In this document: positions 25,201-36,395 of the stretch, in pieces
How positions within the stretch are numbered: the first letter of the stretch is position 1
How the letters are laid out: each line of letters starts with the position of its first letter
Program-made: the position numbers and the translations under genes
Notes under the pieces: generated by a model
Told to the model about the DNA's origin: nothing
What the model saw: only the letters and a program-made list of their open reading frames with translations
Databases searched by the model: none
DNA from: Capitella teleta
Taxonomy: Eukaryota > Annelida > Polychaeta > Capitellidae
Reading direction: 5' to 3'
Assembly: GCA_000328365.1 (NCBI GenBank)
Contig: KB309374.1
Coordinates: forward strand, 433,360 to 497,359
DNA: 64,000 bases

Positions 25201-28200
25201 TGCTCGGAAAACGAGGAAGACAATCGCGGTAATGGGACACCATTAAGCAAAGAAGGCATCTGCTCCGTCCAGGTGTTTCGCTGTTCCTATACCAACATTA
25301 CGCAACCCTCGAATTGCAATCAGGCCCGTGGTCTTGGGCTTGTAGATGCAATTATCGCTATGTCTCGATCAATATCCGTAGTGACTTTCAAAGGACCAAC
25401 TGCAATATTCATGGCAGTCGATGTATCTAGGGGGATATCATCGCTTCTCCTGCGGCATTCTAGCTCAATTGACAAACGACCATTATTTCCACTACAATTG
25501 CAATATCTCCCCCAAGAGACTCTTACCTGGTCTGTAGCCGTCCTGCCGATTGCCTGAGAACACACCTCCCATGCCTCCAGTCCTAATCACTCATGCTGTG
25601 AGATCTGATACAGAAGTAGGTCCACGGATGGAAGCATCCTGCCAATGGCAACGTTCAAAGGCAAATGTAAACCGCGCTCGCCACTCGAGAGAACCCACGC
25701 GCTGGCTCAGTGAGCGGCTCCGTCTGCCGCTGGTGCGATAACTTGCAATCAGCTGAGCTACCTGAGGCGGACCTTGCCTGGTGTCGACTGATTAAAGGTG
25801 CTGGCAACCCAGAAATAAAAGACCCGCTGTATTGCTTCCATCCCGTCGCCGCTATTCAGGCATCGACGCACACTTCGATCTCAGAAGGTCTCAGAAGAAC
25901 ACAGTGGGCGGAGCGCTGCGGCAAAAGTAGAGAATGGAGCGCCATATCTAATGGAATGCCCTGAGTAGTTGATGGTATTGAACGTCTTAGAGTCTTCTCA
26001 GTGAATTTGCACTCTGTCGCAGCAGCGAATTCATCAGCGACAATCCGAAACGGACATAGAACGACATGGACACATTTGGATTTCCTGTTTTGCAACATTG
26101 AGGCAATAAGGAGTTGGGGGTCGGGTCACGTTGCAGGGCACTCGTTGTCCTTTTGTCGAATCACACGCCCCACAAAGCTCTGTCCAAACAGCATTGCTTC
26201 CACGCGGAGACTGCTCCGTTCATGTGTTTTACGCGATATTGATGAAATCTCCGTTTTTCATCCTCTGATCGCGTTCAAAGGAAATGAACGGAGATCCGTT
26301 AATGGGGCGATGAAAGGGAACACAGGTGCACGCCGAGTGATTGCGTGTATAAACATGGACACAGCGGGCGGATGCGCGGGATTACAGGACCTTTGCATAT
26401 AGTTAAAGCATTGGGGTGGATGACCAATGAATGACCAATGGGTAACTATGGGTGATCTCGGTGAATCACAAATACCGCGCGACAACATGTTTCCCATTGC
26501 AGCGAATGATATGGAAGCGGCGTGATTGTTTATGGATGCAAGCAGCGTCCGTGCCAGATATTCACTGTGCACTGCACTGGAATCACCGGAGCTCCATTTC
26601 TGAACAGAATGACTAAAAAAGAGGAGATCGATCATGGACATCGATAGCTGCTGAATCTTTCATCGACAGGATTCGCCTGTGACGAAGCAAGCTCCAGTGC
26701 CCCTGAAAAGACTGCGGATTCGGTCGCAGATGGAACCCGGCCGGATGGACAGATCCATCAAACGCAGCTTCCCTGCAGCGTCTCCCGCTGAACGATCCTT
26801 CTGGAACGGGCATCGTCATAGCTGATGTCGTTTTTAGACTTTTAGTTGCAGCATGTTAAGTGAGCCGTGCGCTGGCGGGGGTTTTAATGACACGATTAAT
26901 GCTATTGCAGTGCTATATGTATCCACACTGTATTAAGTGGATTTCAGCGGTGTTACGAGACATTTTATTCGAGAGTTGAATTAGATGATGCATTGCTATC
27001 CAGATAGTTAAGAGTACACGACGATAACGCAGCACACCCCATAGCCAGACCCATAATTTTGAAATCCAGATTTTGCCACAAACGAAACAGACGAACTGAA
27101 AAGAGCTTTTGCTTCATTTCCTGTCTTGAAAGCACATTCGTCATTGGCGTCTTGGAGGTAGCCAGCTTCTCGGCGAATTAGCCGGCAGGAATCTGGCAGA
27201 ATGCCAAGGCCGCTGCCTTCTGATCTCTGCTCTCATCGATATTGATTTTCACGGGAGAAGAAGGAAGAAAAAAAGAGGATCCGAAAATGGGAGATATCTC
27301 ACCTTTACGGGGTTTTAATTAATTAGAGACCTGAAGAAAAAAAAGCTGAGATTTTATCGCGATGGTATTAGTGGCGCCGTGAGTCTTTCTTGGGAAGCGA
27401 TCGCTTAAAATGCAAGCTCAGGTGTTCAGCTTAAGTGATGTGCCATCACGGAATCCGATGATGCCGTCGGAAGGTATTGCGACAGAATTGGGATAATCGA
27501 TTATAGAAAACCATAACACAGACGCTGCATGTGAGCAATTCATCATGACGATAGAAGCAACATGACGCCTTTCTGTTATAGCCAGTAATTGAATCTCATA
27601 CGCTATACACAGCGCGTTTGCATCAAATATTTATATTCCTCAAGACATATAATGCTACAAAGCAAACACACACAGCTTGTACGTGCTGCTGTGTTCTGCT
27701 TGAATTGTACATAACAATATGTGACACTGTGCTAGCACCGCATGTACAATACCGATGTAAGCTAATTATGTACAAGATGCGATCACTCACCTCGACTGTA
27801 ACCGGTCGCAAGGGGTCCGGGAGAAGCCTGCCTCATTGAATTGCCCATTTCAGATCACAGTGAATCACAGAGCTGAGAAGAAACATCCACAGCGTGTGCT
27901 TATATACCTGCAGACAATACTGCCCATCTACCCATTGCGCCGACTGATATTGACAGGTAGGCAAGGAGGATCTCACAGATTTAGACTTGTGACACTTTCT
28001 GCGGCGTCGCTTCGCCTCTATCCGCACCGCGAAACCTGAACGTCGCCTCAAACATCGCGATTGAGAGAGCAATCAATGAGGCCTTTGTCTTGTGGCATCT
28101 CCGCGGGCGGAAGACCGCAAACCTTGGGCGTCCCACGAAGACGATACATTGCGCAATTATGGGGCCAGGGTGGCTTATGGGGGCGAGATGAACCAGATTG

Positions 28201-30769
28201 GGGGTTCCGTATTGACGATGTGTCATCTTCAGAGCCGGCTTGGTCCGATCCAACTTCAAGATTAGCAGAATACCGATTGTTATCCTTATTATGCAACGCA
28301 CCAGTAAATATGTCCAGCTGGTCAGTCTGAATTGGTTCCTCTTGTCCTCCATCTCGGATATAATTCCTCTGTCCTCCAAGGGTCCTCCGTCGCAATCTTT
28401 GTGGTCCTCCGTGACCGGAGCACCAATGTCCTCTACGTCCACAATCACAATTGCTATTGATCTACGCCGGTCTTCATTTAAGGTGGCGGTAATGAGAAAC
28501 CCATCGCTGCTTGACCTTTCTTAGATATTTTTTGAGGGCCATGAGAGATATACTTCAAGAGCAGAGGGCCCCTTTCGCTGCTCGTTGCCGCACGTAATAC
28601 GCAGCAATAAAGCATAATTCTGCGCGTAAAATAAAGCCATGTTGCTGGCCTTAGTCCATTGTAGCTGAGCCCCGAGCCTCGTGGGTCTCCGGGCGAAAGG
28701 AATCCAACTCTAATCAAAGGCAGATTAACCTCCGCAATCCCTCATTTATCATCCGCAATCCGACGTGATTTGCGACGCAAACTTCTTACGGCAAACACAA
28801 CAGGACGTCAGCGCCTCTTGTGGAATCAGAGTGCAATAAATTAATATTAATCAGAACATCGACTGTGGTATAGTCGTGTTACACACGATAAATATTGACG
28901 GAGAACTAAATCGACATTTCCACACAGCATCTGTGACAAACCCTTTGTTACGACACGCCTATGGAATCAATCAGAAAGTATGCAGTATGTGTACCTGTCG
29001 CTGATTGGTTGAGAAGACGTTTGTTGTTCCGAGAAATAGCTTGCTCGTGGATCATGCAAAGCCCGAGGCCGGAAGCTGATGGTGCCTGTCATCGTTGATT
29101 GGACCATTAGCGAGCGAAGAGACCCTTCAGTCTCCTTGATAACTCACTCAATTGGGAATATGCAGATTAAACATGCCGCACATGAGGATCAATCAACTGT
29201 GCAAATAATTTGAAGGCTCAAAACATGGAGATGCTCGTAAATATACTGCCACTGCATAAGATAATGACGCGTGTTTACTGACCCGTGATTAACCTATTAT
29301 ATACATGTACAGCATACCACGACCTTTGCATGCTTTACTCGGGGTAACCGATGATCAAAGCCGATTTTCCTCATCACACGTGAAAACTCACAGATCAGCG
29401 GTCAATTCGGATGTGAAGTGTGAGCTCATGCGGGAGGAGGATTCCCGCAGAATAAAGTGAATTGATTCCTCGGCAGATGCCACCCACGCCTCCTTCATTC
29501 GTTATCATATATATGCGGCACATGGCTTGTGATCAATGGTGAAGAGGTTGAATTCAAAGAGCATTGTATGCATGCATGGGTTAAATTATGTTTGGCCTTA
29601 TAAGTACCCTGCAAAGGCTCTAACACCAACTGAATTGGTATTAATTAGATTATCATCTGAAAGTGTTTAAGCCAGATTAAGGATTCACATAATTATACCC
29701 ACACAAAATACCCTTTCGAAGAATAGGGGATGATATACATGTTATAACATATAGATAAATGTATATAGCCCATAACTATGTATTACAATAATGGGAAAAT
29801 AAGATGATGATTATTAATGAATATAACAGAGACGGTCTACGTTAGTCTAAGTTGATTCCGTTAGGTGTCTCAATTCCTGCTTTGTCGACTCGTTTTACGA
29901 GGAACTCGACGGAAGGGTCGGTTGACCTACGTCGACAAGCGATTGGTCGTTCGACGCAGCGAGAGAAGCCTTATGTGTTTTTCCTGAAAGACATCAAGAT
30001 GTGGGCGCATGTAGCTGTGTTCTGTTAGCATACACGTGTCATCGCTGCAGTCTTCATTGCGCTTGGGTCATGCTGCATAATTGACACCTGATTTCAAGAG
30101 AGTCAACCGTTCCTCATCAAAAAATGATCCGTTTAAACGTTTAGTCACGCACACACATTAGCAACATAGCTCCCCTTCCCCTTCCCCATCCAACTCCCCA
30201 TTTACAATCTGTATGTCTACTGTGTCCTCTCGGATTGTATGTACAGCGATAATGGCGAATATACGGCGATAATTATGGCACTAGTAAAGAACGATGTATC
30301 GAATGTATTGTAGTTTTTAGTTAATTTGGTGACTTCACAATTATACAGGATTATCTTACAAGAAGAAGACGATTTGACACGTGGCTTAAAGCAGCAAACT
30401 CACGCAAGAAATTCTCAATCCTTTCCATCCTGTTGTCGGGCTCGTGGAGGCTTTTTAATTGTACGTAACCATGGTTACGGGACACCTTTTTTTTTTTTTT
30501 TTTCCAGGAAACACGAAACCCATACAGAATCTTCAAAATGTTTTTAAAAAACGACGCCACTTTCTCTTGGCAATTCAATGTGCATTTATTCCTTTGCATC
30601 GGGTTTCTGGCCACACGCATGTTCAGAGCATCGCCTCCTTGCATTGGGTTTACTGGCAAGGAGCACCACGTGATCTTCTAGTAGGCCTGTAACCATGGTA
30701 ACAGGTCACCGGGTCACATTGTCTTAACTCCACAAGATGTTACTGACGATCATTCTGAATCCTCAGTTA
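22201..30769. other. Long stretch without a supported gene
   Basis: Several reading frames of 100-155 codons occur (for example near 25150-25557, 26258-26641 and 27981-28448), but both strands are open by chance, none shows a domain, signal peptide, or exon-like splice context, and composition is unbiased. The DNA is fairly complex and low in obvious repeats, so it may hold regulatory sequence for the flanking genes; I see no specific site I can name. Confidence 0.4.
30465..30705. repeat. Two near-palindromes bounding about 240 bp
   Basis: GTAACCATGGTTAC at 30465-30478 is a perfect palindrome, and TAACCATGGTAACAGG at 30690-30705 contains nearly the same core. They enclose a T-rich run and a unique middle. 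They could be ends of a short decayed element, but palindromic ends make the orientation ambiguous. Confidence 0.25.
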
Positions 30770-31163
30770 CATAACGACAGTGAGGACACGGATGACGGAG
30801 AATGTCCGGCTTATCATTTGCATATCATTATTGGACGGCGAATTGTGTGGGTGAGGCGGAGAATTGTGTGGAGTGGGACGGAAAATTGTGTGGAAATTGA
30901 ATAATCGTTCATTATCGATGATTTGTTTTCAACAAATGATATGTGCAGTTACCAACCAGCCCATCTGACTATCACCCAGTATCAACCATGTAGCTGTGGG
31001 GTGCGCAGTTTTCAAACGAAAGCTCACACAGTTTGACCACCCCCCTTCAGAATCGACCTTTCGGCACACACTATTTTGTGTTCGTAGACACAATTTGCCG
31101 TCCGTTAATGATATGCAAATGATAAGCCGGACATTCTCCGTCATCCGTACACCCACTGTTATG
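30770..31163. mobile_element. Foldback / MITE-like element with about 60-80 bp inverted arms
   Basis: The left arm at 30789-30848 and the right arm at 31088-31147 are reverse complements over 60 bp with 3 mismatches by my count. Looser pairing extends outward to CATAAC at 30770 and GTTATG at 31163. The middle of about 240 bp carries a short duplicated word (GAATTGTGTGG and AAATTGTGTGG) and no domain. Long arms with a short unrelated middle are the hallmark of foldback elements or MITEs. The high arm identity suggests a fairly young or conserved structure. Confidence 0.65.
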
Positions 31164-32671
31164 ACGATCTCATTGAATGCTTTGGCGATCGAAATCTAGG
31201 AGCGGCCAGTCTTCTGATTATAGAAGGAACTAGACTCGACTCATATAGAAGGAACATGAATTAATTAAGATAACGATTAGAGAAAAATAGAAGTGTGAGA
31301 AGAAATCTCCGCTGGTTACAATAGCAACAATATGTTGATGAATAAAAAACTCAAGGACTTTGATGTGAAACACGCGTGAGATGTTAATTTAGATAACGGC
31401 ACCAATATAATTACGAAAATATGAAAACAATTGGCATCAATGAATGAGGAACACAATGAATTTTCCCACTCCGTATATTACTAGTATATGAGGCCTACAG
31501 ATTGCAGATTGAATCAGAATCAGGTCAGTCTGTCTGAAGTAGTGTTGGACGCCAGAGTCATAAAAACGGATTCTAACCATAGATAGGGAGGCGCACTTCG
31601 AGTGCGTTATGATTACTAATATATTGATGTTTAGCAATAAATTACATGAACACGGTAGAGCACTTGGTAATCATAACGCATGCTGGAAAGATTTGTAGGT
31701 CGCGCTATGAACTTATTACGAATTTCTCCTGCAGTTACAGTCACCATACATGTAAATTCACGTATACTTGTGCACTTTGCCTTCGAGTCAATGCTCGGCT
31801 CAGACCTTCCGTGGTCAAGTTGTGTATGACCAGATGGCAATTGGGCTTCAATTATTTATTATATAGCAAAATATACAAAACCGAAAAGCCTAAAAGATCT
31901 GAATACTATTACCAAATAATGACATGTTATAATAATCAGTCTATTTATGTTGCATAAGCAGTGTACCTATTTATTTGTTACACAGTTGAAATATTGATAG
32001 CAATAAATAGCTGCGAGAGTCTCACAAAATTCTAAGTAATTCTACAGTATCCTTTTGGCCGTGGGCTGTACGACTGTACGTGGAATACCACACGCATAAC
32101 ATTCCGGTGCACAATTATACGTGCATTAAACACAAAACCACAAGACCGGAAATCTGGACAGCTTCCAACATGCGTCATTTTAGTAGTGCTCAGTTTACGA
32201 AATAAAGGACACGTAATCAAAAGTGACACTGGTGATTTAATGACTCACGGGACATCATTTTAATTGAGAACAGAGATCAAATAAAAATGCATGCAATTAT
32301 ACAGAAAAAGCTCTTTTAAATACATGCTATCGAGAATATAAAATCTAAAATCAATCCTGTAAAAATTACACACAGTTGATTGAGAGTGAAAATATGTAAA
32401 CATATCTTAAATCTATAATCATCCCTTATAAAATATCGTAATTTCCACAAGTAACATAACTCACATAAAAATTATGCAACACCGTACAAAATTCACCAAA
32501 GGGGCTTTTTCGTGTGTAGTTTACCCAAAATTTGCGTATCAAGGTAGGTGTGAGTGAGTAATTTGAGAACACAATATAACATTACTGACACAGTTACAAC
32601 TTACAAGTCTGAGTATAAATTTGCATAGATATTTAGATGTTTGGTGCTTCCATCCCAAGAGTTAAAATGCT
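31164..32671. other. Stretch downstream of the serpin, no gene seen
   Basis: This A/T-rich stretch contains a perfect 14-bp inverted repeat, TGCGTTATGATTAC at 31603-31616 with its complement at 31667-31680. The part nearest 32671 must contain the serpin 3' UTR. Nothing else is supported. Confidence 0.4.
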
Positions 32672-33967
32672 TTAAATCCACAAGGCCACAAGGCAAGCGC
32701 ACAAAGCAGCCAGCGAGAGAGCAACACCAGAGGCAGTGTCTCTCACTTGGTACTCCACTCCAAACGCCCCCAACGGCTGCGTCTCGTCAGTAGACCTGGT
32801 CAGGCGGCCCATGAAGAGGGCGCTGCTGGTGCTCTTCTCCCAGATGACGTACATGAACGGGTGGTTAGCGATGAACTCTGGCGTTTCCATGACGGCGGTC
32901 AGGCCGATTAAAACTCCTGTAGACGCAGCGGCTTCTGTGCCTTCCTCATCGACCTGAATAAATGCCTTGTGCACTACTTCCGTGACGTACAGATCCTTCT
33001 TGCCATTAATGCCAGACAGGTCAGCCTCCCGCGAATTGAACAGGTCCTCCATCCCCATCTCGACCAACAAGCTCTTCAGAGACATTGACTGCGTCACCTG
33101 GAATTTGGGCAGAGCGACTTTGACTCTCTGTTCCCGGAGCCCGGAGAAAAGTTCCGTGAGCTTGCTGTCAACGAGGTCTTCCTCCAGAACGAGCAGACCC
33201 TGCTCATCATCCGGCAGCAGGACAAACATGGACACGTCATCATCCTCGTAGGGCAGTTCCAGGATCTTGATGTTGAGCTGTTTGTCTTCCTTGTAGTTGA
33301 AGTGCACATCAGATGATTGCATCATTTCCATGGGCTGATCAACGCCGTGAATGGCATGGAAAGGAAGGGACTCTGTCTCGGACTGCTCAAATGGAATCTT
33401 CCACAGCCCTTTGAAGTAAATGGCGTTGACGAGCACGAGAGCGGTCTCTTTGTTGATGGCACCCTCGGGGATCAAATCCTTAATCTTCTGCTGGGTCTGC
33501 TCGGCCACCCAGTCGTTGATGTGCGTTCGAGAACCTTCTGTGTCTTCAGCAAAATCCAATTCTTCCAGTTGAGACATGAAATTTTCCTGGCACTCGTTGA
33601 GGAACGCCTCGTCAAAGACGTAATCTTGACGACCAAACAGCCGGTTAGCTATGTCGAGGGTGAAGTTTTTCCCCTCGCGATTCAGCGCCGAAATGAGCTC
33701 CTTAAAAGACGCTGAAATATCGGCATCCACCATCTCGTCGAGAGCGAGAACTTGGCTCATTTGAGACTTGGTGTCAGCCATGGCGCCGGCACGCGTCATG
33801 CCCAAAGCGAGCGACACGCTGATTGGTGAGAAGAAGAGGTTTCCGTCGTCAACTTCCTCCGCCATGGATCCGTAGAGGGAGAGCGCAAATTCATTGTTGG
33901 CATCAGAGAAATCAGAAGCATGTGCAGAGCACAGGCAGAATAGGACCACGAGAGTCCTCAACATCAT
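32672..33967 (-). CDS. Secreted serpin with C-terminal hydrophobic (GPI-type) tail
   Basis: One uninterrupted coding exon of 431 residues. A splice acceptor (TTCTTCAG) lies just before the start codon, so a 5' UTR intron is likely. Residues 1-17, MMLRTLVVLFCLCSAHA, form a signal peptide. Serpin landmarks follow: NEFALSLY, NLFFSPISVSLALGMTRAGA, NAIYFKGLW, the hinge EEGTEAAASTG at about 341-351, then HPFMYVIWEKSTSSALFMGRL. The hinge fits an inhibitory serpin: small residues P12-P9 and Thr at P14 and P8. The loop between hinge and HPF is LIGLTAVMETPEFIAN, so P1 lies near Thr, Ala, Val or Met, which suggests an elastase- or chymotrypsin-like target, not a trypsin-like one. After the usual serpin end come about 40 more residues finishing in SGVALSLAALCACLVALWI, which looks like a GPI attachment signal or membrane anchor. 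Family call is certain; target protease is inferred. Confidence 0.95.
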   Translation of the reverse strand: MMLRTLVVLFCLCSAHASDFSDANNEFALSLYGSMAEEVDDGNLFFSPISVSLALGMTRAGAMADTKSQMSQVLALDEMVDADISASFKELISALNREGKNFTLDIANRLFGRQDYVFDEAFLNECQENFMSQLEELDFAEDTEGSRTHINDWVAEQTQQKIKDLIPEGAINKETALVLVNAIYFKGLWKIPFEQSETESLPFHAIHGVDQPMEMMQSSDVHFNYKEDKQLNIKILELPYEDDDVSMFVLLPDDEQGLLVLEEDLVDSKLTELFSGLREQRVKVALPKFQVTQSMSLKSLLVEMGMEDLFNSREADLSGINGKKDLYVTEVVHKAFIQVDEEGTEAAASTGVLIGLTAVMETPEFIANHPFMYVIWEKSTSSALFMGRLTRSTDETQPLGAFGVEYQVRDTASGVALSLAALCACLVALWI

Positions 33968-34402
33968 GATCTGAAGAAGAAAAATACAAATATAAGGCTT
34001 GAAAAAATTATCTTCTTCTATACCTTGACATAAGGAAGAATAATTTTAGCTGAGACTCCAAGTAATTTAGACACGGTCACCTATGCATCTTTTAATATTT
34101 TTTAATCCCTTTTATTTCAGGCATCATTTTCCAGGTATCTTTACTGTAAAATGCCGAACACGTCATATAACTTAATTTATTCCTCACACAAAGAAACAGA
34201 CTTGAAGAGCTAAGAGTACAAAACGCAGCATCAGAAGGTAAGATCGCTCATCAGAGCTCTGGCTCATATTCCTCTGAGGGCAATGAACGACACGTGGGGA
34301 GCATAAAAATAAAAGATTAAAAGAGGAGGCGAAAGTGGAACAGGGAGCATACAGTATTCAATACATACAGCACAGAAAACGTACAATGAACTTAACATGC
34401 AT
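33518..34402. repeat. Duplicated segment, copy 1 (serpin 5' part plus upstream flank)
   Basis: This 885-bp segment matches 35511-36395 at a constant offset of 1993 with no insertions or deletions and only about three substitutions that I can see (in the serpin exon). The match ends at 34402, exactly where an LTR element begins in this copy. Confidence 0.9.
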
Positions 34403-35460
34403 GTAACCGCCTGCATAACGTATTATTTCCCTTCGAACACCGTGGTTTGATGAAATCATAACGGTCCTTCAGTTTGTATTTGTCCATTCGCATCACTGAT
34501 GAAAAGTAATTCGTAAGTTAAATAGTTCTGGATAACCCCTTGTTTTGTGTGAGTTTATGTCATTTATCGATTTGGTAAGCTTTATTTCTGAACGAAATGA
34601 ATCAGATTGTGTATCACTTTCCTATTCTTAGATCTTATGACTTCGAACAACCTCATGGCGGAATTCACTCAAAACTTGTGAATTCTGAACTTTTCCTTTC
34701 GAACTAAAGCCTCATCCTCTCCCTTTATTTGCCCCACATTTGGTAAGTTACATCATTCATTGCATTCATTTTTTGACCCTTTTTTTTTTTTCTTTGTTGA
34801 ATAAAGTTGACGTTCTGATACCGAACTGTACCAACATTTGGGTTCGTTTCTGGAGGGTGAACGCTTACAGTCAACAAATTCGGCAAGGTCGGCCCCCAAC
34901 TTAAGATGCGAGATTGATTCCTGTTCCGTGTTCGACCGATGTTCAACATTCTGAAGGAGAATCAGCCTTGCAGCCGTCCTTTCGTCGACCGAAGAATCGA
35001 GCTCAGTTCAGCAATGCATCAGCTGAGAAATTGCTCATCAGACTGATCATCATCAGATATGGAAGCAGAAGGACGGACCAAGAAGATGACTGAGAAGGGC
35101 CGCTCCTACGAGATGGAGAAGTGCTGCTCATCATTCAGAAAAACTTACCTTCAATGGAAGGAAAATGCACGCGGCATTCGGCTGCGTCTGAGAGAACACT
35201 GCAGCATTGAAATGCTGGAGGATCTGAAGTTCAGGATTCAAGAACAAGCAGAGATGCTGCAGGGTATCGTGGAAAGGCTCCATAGAATCGGTGCTCTGCA
35301 GCCTGACGTCGTCCAAAAAATGGACACATGCAACGAACTAACACTCTCGCTGATCGAAATGATCGATGAACGAATCGAAGAAGCAGTTCAAGTGGACGAC
35401 GACGAAAAAGAAAATACACCTGACTTTGTGTATAAGTCAGACGTGCACCTGAGGCTGCAC
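34402..35460 (+). mobile_element. LTR retrotransposon, 5' part (LTR plus gag-like region), cut by gap
   Basis: The element begins at the point where the two serpin copies stop matching. A candidate LTR runs from TGTAACC at 34402 to ACA at 34836, about 435 bp, with a polyadenylation signal AATAAA at 34800. A possible primer-binding region starts with TTTGGGTTCG. An open gag-like region (35059 to the gap) is rich in charged helix and resembles coiled gag-like proteins of retroelements in other aquatic animals. The right side is lost in the gap. Family is uncertain (BEL/Pao or Gypsy type). The empty site in the second serpin copy suggests a young, polymorphic insertion. Confidence 0.6.
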
Positions 35461-35510
35461 NNNNNNNNNNNNNNNNNNNNNNNNNNNNNNNNNNNNNNNN
35501 NNNNNNNNNN
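35461..35510. other. Assembly gap (50 N)
   Basis: Exactly 50 unknown bases, a size typical of an arbitrary placeholder. It separates the LTR element from the second, partial serpin copy. Confidence 0.99.
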
Positions 35511-35960
35511 GATGTGCGTTCGAGAACCTTCTGTGTCTTCAGCAAAATCCAATTCTTCCAGTTGAGACATGAAATTTTCCTGGCACTCGTTGAGGAACGC
35601 CTCGTCAAAGACGTAATCTTGACGACCAAACAGCCGGTTAGCTATGTCGAGGGTGAAGTTTTTCCCCTCGCGATTCAGCGCTGAAATGAGCTCCTTAAAA
35701 GACGCTGAAATATCGGCATCCACCATCTCGTCGAGAGCGAGAACTTGGCTCATTTGAGACTTGGTGTCAGCCATGGCGCCGGCACGCGTCATGCCCAAAG
35801 CGAGCGACACGCTGATTGGTGAGAAGAAGAGGTTTCCGTCGTCAACTTCCTCCGCCATGGATCCGTAGAGGGAGAGCGCAAATTCATTGTTGGCATCGGA
35901 GAAATCAGAAGCGTGTGCAGAGCACAGGCAGAATAGGACCACGAGAGTCCTCAACATCAT
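35511..35960 (-). pseudogene. Partial second serpin copy (first 149 codons), likely the other allele
   Basis: This repeats the first 149 codons of the serpin at 33967 and its upstream flank to 36395 with almost no change. It stops at the 50-N gap, so no complete gene is present here. Constant spacing and near identity point to two haplotypes of one locus joined in series by the assembler, though a very recent tandem duplication cannot be excluded. In this copy the flank continues without the LTR insertion. Confidence 0.85.
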
Positions 35961-36395
35961 GATCTGAAGAAGAAAAATACAAATATAAGGCTTGAAAAAA
36001 TTATCTTCTTCTATACCTTGACATAAGGAAGAATAATTTTAGCTGAGACTCCAAGTAATTTAGACACGGTCACCTATGCATCTTTTAATATTTTTTAATC
36101 CCTTTTATTTCAGGCATCATTTTCCAGGTATCTTTACTGTAAAATGCCGAACACGTCATATAACTTAATTTATTCCTCACACAAAGAAACAGACTTGAAG
36201 AGCTAAGAGTACAAAACGCAGCATCAGAAGGTAAGATCGCTCATCAGAGCTCTGGCTCATATTCCTCTGAGGGCAATGAACGACACGTGGGGAGCATAAA
36301 AATAAAAGATTAAAAGAGGAGGCGAAAGTGGAACAGGGAGCATACAGTATTCAATACATACAGCACAGAAAACGTACAATGAACTTAACATGCAT

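Noticed and set aside
25144-25557. Plus-strand 137-codon frame
   Set aside because: No domain or signal, and the opposite strand is also partly open; no exon-like borders.
27981-28448. Minus-strand 155- and 115-codon frames
   Set aside because: Overlapping frames are open on both strands, no domain is seen, and splice context is poor; likely chance.
32736-33715. Plus-strand frames across the serpin
   Set aside because: Antisense shadows of a complete, domain-bearing minus-strand serpin.
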